A DNA stretch of 64,000 nucleotides from Metopolophium dirhodum (GCF_019925205.1 NC_083565.1:1717001-1781000), one strand, 5' to 3'; positions 49,401-62,300 are shown, numbered from the stretch's first letter. Notes: generated from the letters alone by a model not told the origin. A program made the numbers and translations.

Positions 49401-52400
49401 ATTATAATGATTAGCTACAAATATAAAAATAAAATCCATATAGCTTAAATATTTTCTAATTTTTTTTAAATATTTGATTCATACCAAATAAAAATTAAGA
49501 CCAGATGCCTAAATAAAAAATGTTTGATTGTTATAAAGTCATTATAGATTAATTAACACAAATCCTACAAGATGTTATTCCCGAGAGTATCGATACGTTT
49601 TTATTTATTTTTAACTTTTGGTTTTCACTCATGGTTTTATGCAACATAGTGCGATTACCTATCTACAATTTGACCATCAATAAATACTGTCAAAATTAAT
49701 TTTATTTATTGTCAATTGAAGTTTAACACTGATTATAACTTTTGGTAAATACTGCATGAGTTCCTCGTCCTTGTGTTATCGTCTAGTCGATCATCGAAAC
49801 TCATAGTTAGTACCTAAGCATAACAATGGTTAACAAGATGTTTTAAACAAACAATATATTTGCTCGCAATTAAATTTTATTTTGTGCCAGTAAATCTTTT
49901 TGAAGTAAGTAATCAACTACCGAGTTGCGCGATTGTCATACAAAATCAAGCAGGTATATTTTGTTTTAGTTGTTAGGCATTTAATACTAATGTACGCATT
50001 TTAACAAGGTTACTTATACTAATATTATTAAAGTAATTTATAATGTATTGTCTAGTATAATGAATAGGCACTAAATATATAAATATTAATGCAAAAAATA
50101 ATGACTATTGAGTAATATATATTGGGTAGGTAGTGTACCAAGTGATTATTCTTAAATTTAAAATTGTAAACATTTTCCTGTAATCTTGACGTTTATTATT
50201 AATTCCAAAATTTAAATAGCAGTTATATAATATCATCCATCGCCAAATAGTAGGTATATGAAATACAATTAATATCGATTTTTAAAGTTTCACAAAGATG
50301 AAATGTAAATCTATTTTTTTTACCACCACTGTATTATTATGTTTATAATATATTTTCAGTTATTGTACCTATACCTATAGTACCTACATATTATTAGATT
50401 TATTATTTGTATGAACCTATCTACCCGTAGGCTATATAGTATAGGCTACCAATTTTTAACAAATATTAACGATCATAATATAGGTATTTATACTAAACAG
50501 ATTCAGATCTTCCCGGCAGATGTGGTAACGAATGTAATTGTTTCCGGTCGTATAATGGCTATTGGCTGAACATCATTATACAACTTGCCTATATTAAAAT
50601 ACGTGTTATAATTTCACGTATCTATGTCAAAACTTTTTTTAAAAATGCTTGCCTATTGCCGCAAGGTAGCAGCCGCCAACACCGTGAAGGCGTGAACTAT
50701 CTACGATAAGCATAATATGACGATATATAGTATAATATTGTATTAGCAATTACACAGGGTGTATCAAGTCGATTTCTGATATTTTTACAATGAAATTACA
50801 TTTGATAACCGAGGATAATTATTGAGAAACACGATTAAACCCTGTATATATCAAGTTATTACAACAGTTGAAGTAGGCACCCATGTATTATTTATGATAA
50901 TAGTAAATAATAGTTAAAATATCAAGTGATTGTTGTTAATAAATTTGAGAACATTGAAATAATAATGTTATACTCAAATTGTATACGCACTAAAACGTAT
51001 ATTAAACTTTTTTTTTCAAACGATGAATTTCATTTATGAAAATTAAATGTATCTGTGTTACATTTATTTATTTTTATTTAATTCATCTTTATTCTTTCGG
51101 GTCCATTAGCTTATACATTATATTTTACTTATTTATTACATTTAAATTACCATTACAATAATTCAACGTTTAATATTTTATTATATACTTATTAGAATTT
51201 TTAATAATAATATAGCAATTAAGTAACTGGAAACAAAATATTAGCGACATTAATACCAATATATGTATTATATATTTACAATAAGGTGCTAGAGTTAGTG
51301 GCAAAACTTCATAAGAGACAATGAAGAGATACTATATCTTGATTTATATTCGAAGAGTTGTCGATGAGATATTTAATACCTATTAAAAATCAGGAATTTG
51401 GTACCTATAAATACGTCTGTAAAAATCCCGATTTTATTTTCAAGTTATTTTTTTTCATCCAACTCAATGAATATCCGATGAGTAACTTGTTTCTTCTCAT
51501 TTCAAAAATACGTGATCTTGTGCGGAGGTGGTATAGTGGGTGCGCGGGGCTTGGAACTACACGGCGTAATAGATACTTATAATATATGAGAAACTAATTT
51601 ATAACTTGTTAGGTAATTCCAATGACGAATTCCAATCCGGAAAATGTATTAGTGAAATAAACACCAGGTTGGGATTGGATGTTCTTTTATCATTATTTTT
51701 ATTTTATCCTCTGGGCTGGATCTTAACCTATTCAAGGGAGCTCAACTATTGGCATTTTATGCGACAACATATTAAGATTGTGTCAACGACCAACGTGTGA
51801 ATGTGTGATAAGTTAATTAATATTTAAGTGTGTGTAATATATTATTGTTACATCGCAATTATTATTGTGGTGCAGTTCTCATTCGCATACATAATATACA
51901 CACAGAAGTCACCAATATCTCGATAAATTATTTGTTCATATTTACACCCCCTGCAGGAGTCCCCGGGGTGCCACATGACTCCAGTCTGTATATGACAAGG
52001 AATCCCTAACAATTATTAATCGTCCATTTACTGCATCTTTAAATCTTCATAATCGCTTTGAGATCCTGTCTGTCTGGTTAAATGAGGTTATGCCAAAAAA
52101 AGTATTACTCGACTATAGACAGAAAATAGTGGTAGCCGGTATAGGTACCTACGCCTATACTATATTATTTTTTAATACTAACATGAGCGCATCGCCATCT
52201 CAGTTTTTACAATAGCTAATTTGATTGGTATTATTTATTGTTTGGAAGTCTGTAATACACTTGAAGGTATTATTTATTTGCTATGCACCTATTATACCTT
52301 TCAAATTTATCATTATTATTTAGAATCGTCTGAAAATAATTATTAGTTATAGATTTTGTGAAGTTTAGATTTGTAGATCTGTGAACTATGTATACCAATC

Positions 52401-55400
52401 CATAGTCAAAATAAAACAATTTTTTTTCTCAAGAGATAATTTTTATTTTTAAATATTTGTAACCGGATAGACAAGTTATAAAAATGTTACAAATTCTTAA
52501 AAAAACAATAAAATTAAAGTAACTATAATATAGGTTATATATTTTAGTACCTTTTACCTATTATTAATACCTAACATATATTTTATTATACTAAATATTA
52601 CAACAGGATACAGTAGAATTTCTTATTGCTTATATTGTATAATCTGTTTACCTTGACACTTTTAGTAAATTATTTTATTTAATATTTAACATACTTATTA
52701 TTACTTTTTATATTCATTTTAAAACCGTATGCAACAATTAAACTAATTACCTATTAATCATTTTCAGATTCCATGTTGTGTGATTTTTTAGCATTAGAGA
52801 TATACCATTGGAGGATAGTAATATTTTAAGGGACTCGACAAGCTTCAATACCATTTCCATTTGTTCAAAATTTAATTTTTCACTTTATGATTATGATTAA
52901 TTAGTAGGTATAACTACAGGTTGTACTTAACTCATTTACTTCATTAGAAGCTTTGCTTATAGAGGTTAATTTATCACAAATATTGAAGTGAATAATTTTA
53001 TTTTTGTAATTTCATTGATGAAATAAAAAAAAAATTAGAAAATATGAGAAAATGGAAGTAATACTTAGTAACTTTGTATATTAATAAAAGATTTAACAAT
53101 TTTTGAGTACCTAAATTAATTTTTATTTTTAATGTAATGATTTATAATAAAACACTCACGTTAGTAACACATTATTTATAAAAATGTAATATCTTATTTA
53201 TTACAACAACCACATCATTATCTCCACATTTAAACTTATTTAATGATTTCAGAATAAATTCATTCTTAAATTTAAACAATGTATTGTGTTTTATCATTCA
53301 TTATTTATATAATATACATTTATTATTGTATTATATTCGTTGGATACTTAGACATTTGATTCTTAAATAGTATGCAGTGATTCAAACTAATTTAATCGAT
53401 TTAAGTCAGTCAACCATTTCCATTTATGGATTTAAAGATTTTCCAATAGGTATATTAATAAATTATTAACTACGTTAATTAGTTAAACATTTTATAGATA
53501 CTATAGATATTATACAAACTTTTAGAAAGTGATTAATATAATACCTCATAAAAAGTTGCATTAAAATATCTTTATGTGACCATGATAATATGTCTAAGTA
53601 TAAATTAAAAAAATAATAGTGATTTTATAAAAACTAAAACGTACTCATCGTATATCAATATTTAATATTAGCTAATTTTTCTAAAGTTTTAATTTTTCGG
53701 GTAAAATTTGTTTAATTAAATTTATTGTTTGTCTTTGTATGAACTTTTTAGACGACTAGTCTTACGATTTTCATAAAAGAAGTTCATTTGCAAAATGTAC
53801 GTGTACTGTTTTGTCATGCACGTACTATGTACCTATTACTCCTATGTATTATACATTTATACATACATATTGTATTAAAACTGTCAGTACTCAGTAGTAT
53901 AACAATCTTTAGTCTAGTCGCTTTCTGTTAATTCTTTTAAGGTGTCTGGGTCAGTCAGTCACAGTTAATTATGTACATCATCATTCAATTCTATCCATTC
54001 TCGTACTTCTTGTTTAACTATACCGTTTGGTATGATTACATTATTTGAATATTGAATATAATAATATAATATAATATAATGTAATAAAATAATCATTGTA
54101 GTATTTTATATATTTATTTTTACTTTGAAAAAAATATTTAAAGTAATGGTCAGCTTGCGAATAAAACTCCAACTGTTAGTTTGATATCATTAATTTATTT
54201 TGAGGTAAAAATCTTTGAACAATTACTCACCAACGTATATATTCTTGTGGAGAATAAATGCTAATTTCCCGTCATAAAACAATCATTTTTACACAATGAG
54301 TTCGTTTTTTAAAAGTCAAACCATATTACCATTACCAATAATATTAAATATTTTCAGTTATTTATTTTGTAGGAATTTCAAAGTGTTACTCCACTATGAC
54401 TAGATATTTAGGCGTTATTATTTTTAAATTTTATACTTTCACAGAATGAGATTTTATTTTGTTAAACTAACAAACAATTAAATGTTCAATCAATCATTAT
54501 TATTTATTATTTAAGTTAAAATAAGTGATTTAACTTATACAAAATGTTTTTGAAAATAAAGGCGAATAGATTTCAAATAAAGTAACAATAAGTAGATTAT
54601 CAGCTTCAATAGCTTAAAGTTTATTAGAGTGAATAAGTAAAGAATTAAATATGCACATGGAGATAAAAAAAATCTTCACCACTCCATTCTTCTTATTCAA
54701 ACTTACTATATTATACAATGACATTTATCAGTTACTGGTAAATGATTTATTAAAATAATATTGAACTCACAATTCAATATAATTCAGTTATTCAAGATAC
54801 CTATAGTATAGGTATCAATGTATCATATTATATGAACTGTTGTTCATAAATTAATCTTGTTTTATTAAATCATATAGATTATATAGTACCTACTATATTA
54901 TTATGTAGTGAAAATTCTAATTAGAATTTAAATCGTTACAAATAATTGTAATTATAATTAAAAACTATAGCAGGAATTTATAAATGTTCACTAGCTTTCA
55001 TAATATTATATCATGTATGATTAAGCCTAAAATGATTTAATCAATTTACCATTTAACATTTTACCACATTTAACAGTCTTGAAAAAAATAGCAAATTATA
55101 GTCAAGTTTCAACAAAAATTATAACTATAATGAACTTTAATTTTCAAGTAATAAATATATATTTTGTAAATTATTGACTATTTAAAATAAGAAAATAGAT
55201 TATTGTGAATAAAACACAAATTGTAATTTTTATTCAAACTATATTAGTTACAAATTACCGAATTCGTAAAACTTTTTTAAAATTGTACTTCAATAAAAAT
55301 ATAAATATAAAACTAATAAGCAATTACTGAAAATGTTGTAGTTAATTTTTACTGTGTTTCGTATAGGTATGAAATGTATAATACGTTGTTTTAATCTAGA

Positions 55401-56659
55401 CACTCTTATACTAGTTACACATAAACTTGATAAACATTATATAATATTTTTCTTTGTATAGGTATATTTTTATTTTATTTGGTTGAAAACGTATGCAAAG
55501 ATAATTAATTATTATATAACACATAGTCTTATGTTGTATTTTTGTGATATAAAATCAAAAACGTTCAACATTCGAGAAACTATATTTTAACTTTAATATT
55601 TTTAGGATAAAATTACGAGTGTATAATCCATTGTTAAATAACACAAACCATGTAACATAGATAATTGGTTATTACTTATAAACAAATCGTGAGATTTACA
55701 ATCGTAAATAGAGCTACTTGTAAAAATATATTAAACATTCATGAATTAAAATAATTTTAACGATATATATACATTATACAAGCATTATTTGTAGATAAAT
55801 GCACTACTTTGTATGATTTAATTTTTGTTGTACCGAATCATATCTAATCATACTTAACGATATAATTTATCAACAAATACAAACACCAATGAATAACTAA
55901 ATAACTATACTTCGTTGTTTTAATACTTATTTTCCACAAATATAATGAACTCTATACACTTTTTAAACTAACTATATTCGAATAATGGACCTTTACGGCA
56001 GTTAGTATTTATTTTATTGTTTTTGAATCAAAATAAATTTGGCACATGACATTTAAGTTATTAAATCATATTATAACATTTTATTTTGATAAAATCCGCG
56101 TTTACAATTTACATCCGAAATGATCCACAAACACGACTTTATACCTATTATAAATAGCTTTATAGATATTTTATTCAACAGATAATTTGGTTACTTAACA
56201 GCCGATTGCTAGAAATTGGTAATTATATCTAAATTAGTGAGTATTTAGTAATATTAATACAACAAATATATAGCTCGTATCAATTATTAGCTGTTACATT
56301 ATTTAAATTTACTATAGAAAATAATAGTTTATCAGCAAACTAAAATTAATTTGTTCAATAAACGTTGTAAATATTAAATAATAATTATATATCATACAGA
56401 ATAAGTATAATAAGTTGTAATTTTAGATGTTATTACAAAAATGAATGGATCATAATTATATTTTTAAATAAAATTTTAAGGTACTTAGTTTTCTTTTTAT
56501 ATAAACTATGTATACAAAACATTTATAAAACAATAAATACCTACCGCTTTTTATTGAATTTAATTAAAACCACAATTTAGTTGTATAATAAAATTGACTT
56601 ACCAAAGTATGATGGTATTCATGTGAGTCCGGAGGAATCCTTCCGTTTTCGTTATCCAT
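27617..56659 (-). CDS. ClC-a: ClC-2-type voltage-gated chloride channel (ClC-a), whole gene
   Basis: Dimeric plasma-membrane chloride channel of the ClC-1/2/Ka/Kb branch. Exons in transcript order: a first exon at 56603-56659 or 43176-43325, then 35400-35655, 32848-32976, 32643-32776, 31900-32182, 31539-31623, 31310-31411, 31097-31199, 30871-31002, 30610-30772, 30408-30523, 30203-30317, 29991-30128, 29634-29893, 28509-28648, 28161-28302, 27831-28058 and 27617-27745. All junctions are GT-AG and the phases agree throughout. The protein has 903 residues with the distal first exon and 934 with the proximal one, matching ClC-2 length (about 900). It ends MDDDFDV. Introns total about 26 kb and carry several mobile elements. 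Close vertebrate relatives are activated by hyperpolarisation, swelling and low pH. Confidence 0.95.
28865..29116 (-). CDS. ClC-a: Candidate alternative terminal exon of the ClC gene
   Basis: It follows an acceptor GGAGTTTTAG/GTGACAG at 29116 and is in phase with the upstream exon, which ends in phase 0 at 29634. It encodes 83 residues, VTESNTSNTQIEIKNALIMA onward, then MHWFKGRHGYANQRVVGGFQ, and ends in TGA. GC content is clearly above the surrounding intron and stays high to about 28805, where a good donor (GTAAGA) occurs. If used, it makes a channel lacking CBS2 (about 774 residues with the distal first exon). I do not recognise a homologue; it may instead be a decayed exon. Confidence 0.4.
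   Translation of the reverse strand: MTESNTSNTQIEIKNALIMAYHKKSRCRSLKSVLRGLLLRWLVLMHWFKGRHGYANQRVVGGFQRFLYFPELDFSSVAKTFCR
30203..32976 (-). CDS. ClC-a: ClC gene: exons 3-12, membrane pore region
   Basis: These ten exons encode most membrane helices. The three ion-path loops are present: GSGIPEMK (codon split at 32848/32776); GKEGPFVH across 32643/32182, with the gating glutamate (Glu of GKEGP) intact; and PSGSFIPVFKTGAAFG in exon 30610-30772. The late conserved tyrosine lies in LLQPSLYDSIILIKNLPYLP. An intact Glu gate indicates a gated channel of the ClC-2 kind. Other recognisable segments are GVASCFGAPIGGVLFSIEVT, NYWRGFFSA and GGYAVVGAAAFAGAVTHSIS. The only sizeable gap inside is between 31900 and 31624, with nothing coding in it. 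Confidence 0.93.
33937..34093 (-). mobile_element. tRNA-derived SINE, 5'-truncated copy
   Basis: Read on the minus strand it has CCCACCTGGGCATGACAGAT, CTACGGGTGCCCACTTGAAA, ATCTGCCAAAACTATAC and ACACGTGT, and ends GGTTAACTAATAAAAA. This matches the body and A-rich tail of the full SINE at 48372. The tRNA-like head is missing. Confidence 0.75.
34391..34425. repeat. TAT/ATT microsatellite
   Basis: About 11 units of a trinucleotide TAT repeat; it produces a spurious poly-tyrosine frame. Confidence 0.85.
35400..35655 (-). CDS. ClC-a: ClC gene: exon 2, first common exon
   Basis: It starts after ATTATGGAACAG with MYGRYTKELGDYVKG, the conserved N-terminal motif of ClC-2 channels (MYGRYT), and runs to the first membrane helix (DWVFLTLLGLVMAVLSFAMD, YGIDFTNE). 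Its phase accepts either upstream exon. The ATG at the exon start could itself serve as a start, but the family has residues before it. Confidence 0.92.
37497..37546. repeat. Perfect 23-bp hairpin with 4-base loop
   Basis: Arms 37497-37519 and 37524-37546 are exact complements around the loop CACT; the core of the arm is TTTTGGGTGGTAAGAAT. It is shorter than typical animal microRNA hairpins. It may be a foldback remnant or a new inverted duplication. Confidence 0.85.
39310..39880. mobile_element. Long foldback (inverted-repeat) element
   Basis: The left arm (about 39315-39515) and right arm (about 39590-39872) are imperfect inverted copies. GGACCTTTTCCGTTAA is matched by TTAACGGAAAAGGTCC, GATTACGCGTGTATCGGCAC by its complement at about 39690, and CAACTTGAGGTGG is shared near the centre. 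The right arm carries about 110 extra bases absent from the left. Mirror-image ORFs on both strands arise from this symmetry and are not genes. Confidence 0.75.
41249..42683 (+). repeat. Dispersed repeat family, copy B (longest)
   Basis: It starts GGTGGATAAGTGGATGTCGC after an A-run, passes CTGCTGTACAGTAGGTTA and the inner ACGATTCTGAGCG, and ends CGCTTCGCTCAGAATCTAAA. Its middle contains a 540-bp internal tandem duplication. No ORF of note. Confidence 0.8.
43176..43325 (-). CDS. ClC-a: ClC gene: proximal alternative first coding exon
   Basis: ATG at 43325, 50 codons, ending in phase 0 at the donor ACTACA/GTAAGT. The peptide is charged and cytosolic: MTVGKTAKISSPSMRRRKSA, then LGEDDDLERETKALAS and PSPPPVDFVQTT. 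The RRRKS and SPS motifs look like kinase sites. It would give the 934-residue form. The raised GC content against the intron and the correct phase support it. Confidence 0.75.
44316..45444 (+). repeat. Dispersed repeat family, copy C
   Basis: It starts GTGGGTGACGCTCTGATGTA after an A-run, contains TTTGAATTCAATGATATAAT, and ends CATTGCTCCGCTCAGAATCT. It has one copy of the segment that is duplicated in copy B. Confidence 0.8.
48372..48655 (+). mobile_element. tRNA-derived SINE, full copy
   Basis: The head resembles a tRNA of the Leu/Ser type. The RNA polymerase III A box TGGCCGAGCGG is at 48382-48392 and the B box GGTTCAAACCT at 48426-48436. The body contains CCACCCGGGCATGGCAGATA and CTACGGGTGCCCACTTGAAA, and it ends with AATAAAAAAAATATATATAT. 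A second, headless copy lies at 33937-34093. No target duplication could be assigned because the flanks are simple AT sequence. Confidence 0.85.
50753..50846. mobile_element. Possible 94-bp MITE with TA flanks
   Basis: CACAGGGTGTATCAAGT at the left and, on the minus strand, TACAGGGTTTAATCGTG at the right, with TA on both sides as in Tc1/mariner insertions. The terminal similarity is short. Confidence 0.35.
56603..56659 (-). CDS. ClC-a: ClC gene: distal alternative first coding exon
   Basis: ATG at 56659, 19 codons (MDNENGRIPPDSHEYHHTL), phase 0, donor GTAAGT. Joining to exon 2 gives HHTLMYGRYTKELG; vertebrate ClC-2 also has a Thr-Leu just before MYGRYT, which supports this as the ancestral first exon. 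It lies about 21 kb upstream of exon 2. Confidence 0.75.
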
Positions 56660-58739
56660 AATTCCTAGTTATAATATTAACTTATAATAACATTAATTAA
56701 TATTTAAAAGAAACTGAAGTATTAAATTTTAAATTTTAAATTTAAACTAAATATTAAAAATAATAAGGTAATAGCAATAGTTATTTTACGTTAGCAGTTA
56801 TAACTTATAAACAATAATTATCAGGGAGAGCATACACGACAGTTCTTCACAACGATGACCACATGACTGTTGGTAATCCGTGGAATACATTATCTATAGT
56901 TGTAGGTAATACCGTTACAAAACCTAAGGGAATGTATCGCATTTCAAACAGTTATCTTAAATAATAAACTTACTATTAAATTTAATATAGCAATAAAGTA
57001 TTTATTTTTAATTAATAAAATCGTTTTAAACGAGTTATATTACCTATAGGCTATATGTACCTACATTTATAAACGTTAATCCATACAAAAAAATTATATT
57101 GTTCAATGTATGCCTCTTTTATAAAAACGAATTGGATAGAAATTATATTTGAAAAATACCATTATAACATTAACAAGATTATTCATTTAAAATAAAAATT
57201 TCAAATTATTGAAACTAATAATCAGTATGTACACAAATAAAATATATATATTACATACATATATAGAGACTATTTTATATTATTGCACCGCACAATACTG
57301 ATTATTAATCAATTATCATTATATCATATTTTGCTATTCGGCCATTTTACAATATACATAAAAAACATATGTGTTCATAGTAAAATAAATATAATTAACT
57401 AATTTTCAGTTGTACATTTATCGCTTGACAATGAATCTAATATGAAAGCCGTATTTAGTACGATGCTTATGTTTTTTTGTCATTCAAATTTTACATATAT
57501 ACTTGTACCTATATATCATATATTATATTTATATAATAATGATAATAATAATGCATACATTTTGTAAATAAGAAAATATAATACATAATAATATGTTATA
57601 TGTATACATAGTTTGACTACTATAACATAACTTATAAGTTATAGCCTATAAATAATTTAAATAGGTTCAGATTATAGGTATGTCAATTTGCGACCCTCCA
57701 ATAAGCAAGTAACTTTTGGAAGTAAATACTAAATATTATTTTGTATGCGAAAAAAAAATTTAATAATTACTTGATAACAATTTCAGTATGTACAAACTAG
57801 TCAGCATTTTAATGTTTTAAATAACAACAAGAATAATTCCACTTGTTATATGGTTTTAATGATAATTCGACATATGAGCTAACGCTTCATTTTAACATAG
57901 CATTGCTCAATCATGACATTTTAATAGTTCGACAGTGAGAGTGGTTACGATTTCAATACCAACAAGTATTATTAATATTTAATTTAATGTAGATTCACAC
58001 AAGTGTACAGTAGGTACCTATAATTTTATTGTTTCGTATTTGGTACTTATTATTACGTACTTACTTCAGTTGTAGTAAATACGCGTATTTCGATCGCGTA
58101 AACAAAATAGTTAATTATAATAATATCATTGCAGTTAAATTCAAATATATTTTTTTATTCTACTATGATGATATTATAATATAGGTAACTAATTTCAGTA
58201 GTACCTATACATTATGTTTATTTAATACGTCATTAATACAAATTATTAACCAATATACTTATTATTTAATAGGTTATACCTAATGGCTAATATACAATAT
58301 AATATTAGTATAAAATTCTTGTTATAATATAAAATCTACATATTACACTATCTTACAATAAAAAAGGATGTTTTTATATCTTTGTTGGCTACAGAACACA
58401 AGGGTGATACGTATAAATGTATTAATCAATGCTTATTATACGTTTAGCCGTGTAAGACGTAGATATGTGTAATTTTATAAAACAGTCTTTGTTTTCACAT
58501 TATAGTCCATTTAAATTGTTTTATAGTTATTTAGCTTATATTATTATATATTTATATCTGAATTTTTTAAATATACCTATTAACATAGCAATATAAAATA
58601 GTAATAATACATTTAATATTAAAATTAAAAAATATATTTTTACTATTTCGGAAGAAGTCGTCCAAAAATCGTAATACTCAATTATACACCATACTTCAAT
58701 ATTAAATTTTTGAAAATCGGGTAAGAGCAGTGGGGTGGA

Positions 58740-59333
58740 GTATATCAGCGGTGTTGGAAGTTTGTACATCGTCCCTTAGATCTTCGGACAGGATAGTGTA
58801 TTATTACAGTATTCGAATTGAATGCAATATGATGGCATTCGATAAAAAACGATTCTGAGCGGAAGATCAGTGTAACAATTAGTAATTATATGTAGTAATA
58901 TATATTTTTTATATTTATATATAGAAATAAGTATATTTAATAAATAATATTATATAATTTGAAATTAGATTTATCTTAAATTATGTTTATATTCAATAGT
59001 AAATTGAATAAATATAAATTCATACATTTTCATTTTTTCAGTGGTTATTTTAAAATTGTATTCGTTTTATGGTGATAAATAAAACGTTCGAAAAAAAATA
59101 GCTTAGCAATAGGGTATTTTGGTGGTTTTCCAGCGGTGTTACAAAACTATTGAGAAAGTCGAAAAATGACATCTTTGAACAACCATATTGATCCAATTTT
59201 CTAAAAGATAAGATACTATATTATGTTGAAATCGAAGCACTCCTTTTGGTAGAAGTGTTGTCTACAAGATAAAAATAATAAAAAAAAACATCATTGTAAA
59301 ATCACTAGCTTCTTCGCTCCACTCAGAATCTAA
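58740..59333 (+). repeat. Dispersed repeat family, copy D (second subfamily)
   Basis: It has AACGATTCTGAGCGGAAGAT near its left part and CGCTCCACTCAGAATCTAAG at its right end. The interior (AAAAGATAAGATACTAT, GTTGAAATCGAAGCACT) is shared with the copy at 63235 but not with copies A-C. The left boundary is uncertain. Confidence 0.7.
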
Positions 59334-62300
59334 GTTAATTTTAAATAAACATAATATGAATGATGTATGTACCTATATAGGCTAGGTTATGTGCGGTTAT
59401 GTCCGGCTAGTGTCTGTTTGCGGAAGTCATGGACCGATGATAATAAGCATTTAGACATTTAATAAGATATAATTAGAATTAGGAACATAAATACAAATTA
59501 CAATTTATATTACAAATTACCCAATACAAATTACCAAATGTACATTAAAACCAAATTAACGCTTTCAATAGACATATGTTTTAATCAATTTTAACTTTTT
59601 AAAGGTAATGTCGTACCTATTACCAAATTGAAAACTATTTCCAAAACATGGGTCTTACTAGACTTACGTTTTTAGTCAACATGACAGAAAAAAAGTCAGA
59701 TGATAGATTTTATACTATAGAGTATAGGTACTGGATAAATAATAAACACGCTATTATCTTGGACTTTTAATACCTAGGTATAGGTATGTATTTTATTTTA
59801 AATAGTTTTAATTTGTAATTAATGTTTATCTGCAATTACATTATATTCTAATTTTACTTTAATCATTATAATATATGTATGTAAGTATCGTATAAATATA
59901 ATTATGTAATATTCTTTCAACCTAGATACGTAAAAATAAATAACTATTACGTAAATTGTAGTCAATTATCCATCAGCTGAAAAATAAATACTTATTAAGA
60001 TTTGATAATTCGTCTTTAGTTTTAGCTTTGAAAATAAACATATTTAATGAAGTGTTGTAAAATAAAAAATAAAAACCTGAAAAGATCATTTAGTTCGTTT
60101 TTATTATTTGTTGGCTAACACCAACCATCTACTTAATGATAATAAACATTCATTTTAAGTTGCCTATAAAATAGAATATAATGTTGCTATTTAAATTTGT
60201 TTTTACTCCGATTTGCTTTTTATTTTTACAAACAGCAAAATATGTTGGTGGTTTACTTCAAAAAAGTGTGTTACACATGACTAACATAAGGTATATACAA
60301 TAACAACAATTTTATTATAAATAAATTCTACTATTGCGAACTGCGTAGGTATATACCTAACGAATTGCAATAAGACAGTATACACTTTATCTTAATAAAT
60401 AGGCTGACATTGAACTATATATTATAAGCTGAAATAATTTCAACCGCAATTTAATGGCTCAGATTTAATACGCACATAATATATTACGTAGGTAGGTAGG
60501 TATCATTTTAATCCAAAATGTATATTACCATTTCAGTATAATAATTATTACAGTAGGTATACTAGTATCTACAATCAATAATATTACTTATAAATTATAA
60601 TGAATACCTATATAATATTATAATATTATAATATATTATATTTACTTATATTAATAGACACACAAACACACACTACACACATATGACATAAATTATTATC
60701 TATAGATATTCACGATTTTATTGCAATACTTTTTTAGTAAGTGTTTATTTTTCAGACATTCTATCTCATTTATTATTTGAGCCCAACTTTTGAAATTAGG
60801 TATCCTATCCACCATAACTTCGTTGTGTTTTTTTTTTATGATTCAACACAACAAAATAAACGACGCATACAATTATATATACTTACAAGTCGTATACTTA
60901 GTCTTTTTGAAGTTGTCATGGCGTGAGACGTGAGTATACAACATCGGTGGTGGATCTAGGATTTCTTTGTTTGAGAGAGTAGAAAAAGTTTTAAAAAATA
61001 ATATTAGCTGCATTATATTAATAAAAAAAATCCTTATATAATTAGTATTAAGGTATGTAAATATCGTCAATTACATACCTAATGAAGAAGAAATGTGTGT
61101 AGAATGTATCAGTAAAAATATAAAAGTGCTATAAAAAAATGGTCAAGTTTATTGACCTAGGTCCAAGGTGATAATTGATAAGCAACTGCGGGGAGACCCC
61201 TCCGTTACAAAGTAACGTTGTAATAGAAATTATATTCAGTAGGTACATATTTTAATATATTTATAATTCACTATTTATTGAAAAAATAAATTCAGTAGTT
61301 TAATAATTCATAAATAAAAAATGTAAGTAATATTTTATAATATAATCATGGTCTATGTAAATAACTAATATAGGTACCTAAAGTATACACTACGACAGTG
61401 CAGTCGAACCTTGCTACCCAATTATCTGAAAGGTCATCATGATAAACCATGAACGTAGATACTTACATTATATTTAGTGTGAATTAAAGAATATAATATA
61501 TCGGTTATTATCGAAAACTATAATAACTGATTAAATTAAATTGAATGTTTACACTTAAAAGAGGACGTCATATCCGTAATCCATCATACTAACTCATATG
61601 TATTAACGATTAACAAACATTGAAACATATTTTACATCTTGCATTCAAAAACATCTTCGTGTCTTCGTGAATACAAAATTATGAACGACCCTGTTCTCTC
61701 CGTTTATTCACTGTAAAAACGGTAGGCGTTGCACATTCGTAGACATATTACATATTATTATGTTTATTATTATTACTTAATTTTAAACATAATAATATAA
61801 CAACCACAATGATTGAAAGAATAACATAAAATACAATTATTAGGGCTGGTAAATTTGAGTACCTAGGTATGTGTAATATCTTACAAAAGATACTTTTTAA
61901 GACGAATATCGTTGTTGCATACCTGTAATATAGCTGATTTAACATAACCTAATCAATTTTACTAAATATGTTAAATACCTATACGGGCTAATGGCTATAC
62001 TTACTGCAAGTATTGAAGTATGATATTAATAACTATCACGATTCGCGGCACATGCACTTGGGCGCACCAGTTGTGGGAATTTAAAAATAACGGCAGTTGG
62101 TACAGTACAACAGTATGATCTAAATTTACATTTTGAAATAAAATATTATAAATTATAATCAAAGTTAGGTATTGTTAGAGTCATTATACTATTGTCTATC
62201 AATAAAAATAAAAATACTATCTTTATAAGTTGTGTTTTTAAATATCAGTCATATATCGTGAGAAAATCTTTTGAGAAACCTTGTAATAAATTTTAAAGCT

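Larger units (their letters stand above)
43326..56602. other. Region between the two ClC first exons
   Basis: 13 kb of AT-rich intron. It contains copy C of the dispersed repeat (44316-45444), a full tRNA-derived SINE (48372-48655), a possible TA-flanked MITE (50753-50846), a GC-rich patch at about 51950-52010 (CCCCTGCAGGAGTCCCCGG) that could be part of an LTR, and a TATAA microsatellite at about 54055-54085. Small frames at 51358-51800 show no protein features. Confidence 0.6.

Noticed and set aside
61381..61440. Possible pogo/Tigger-type terminal repeat (CAGTCGAACCTTGCTA)
   Set aside because: Only one end is visible; no partner end or target duplication was found.
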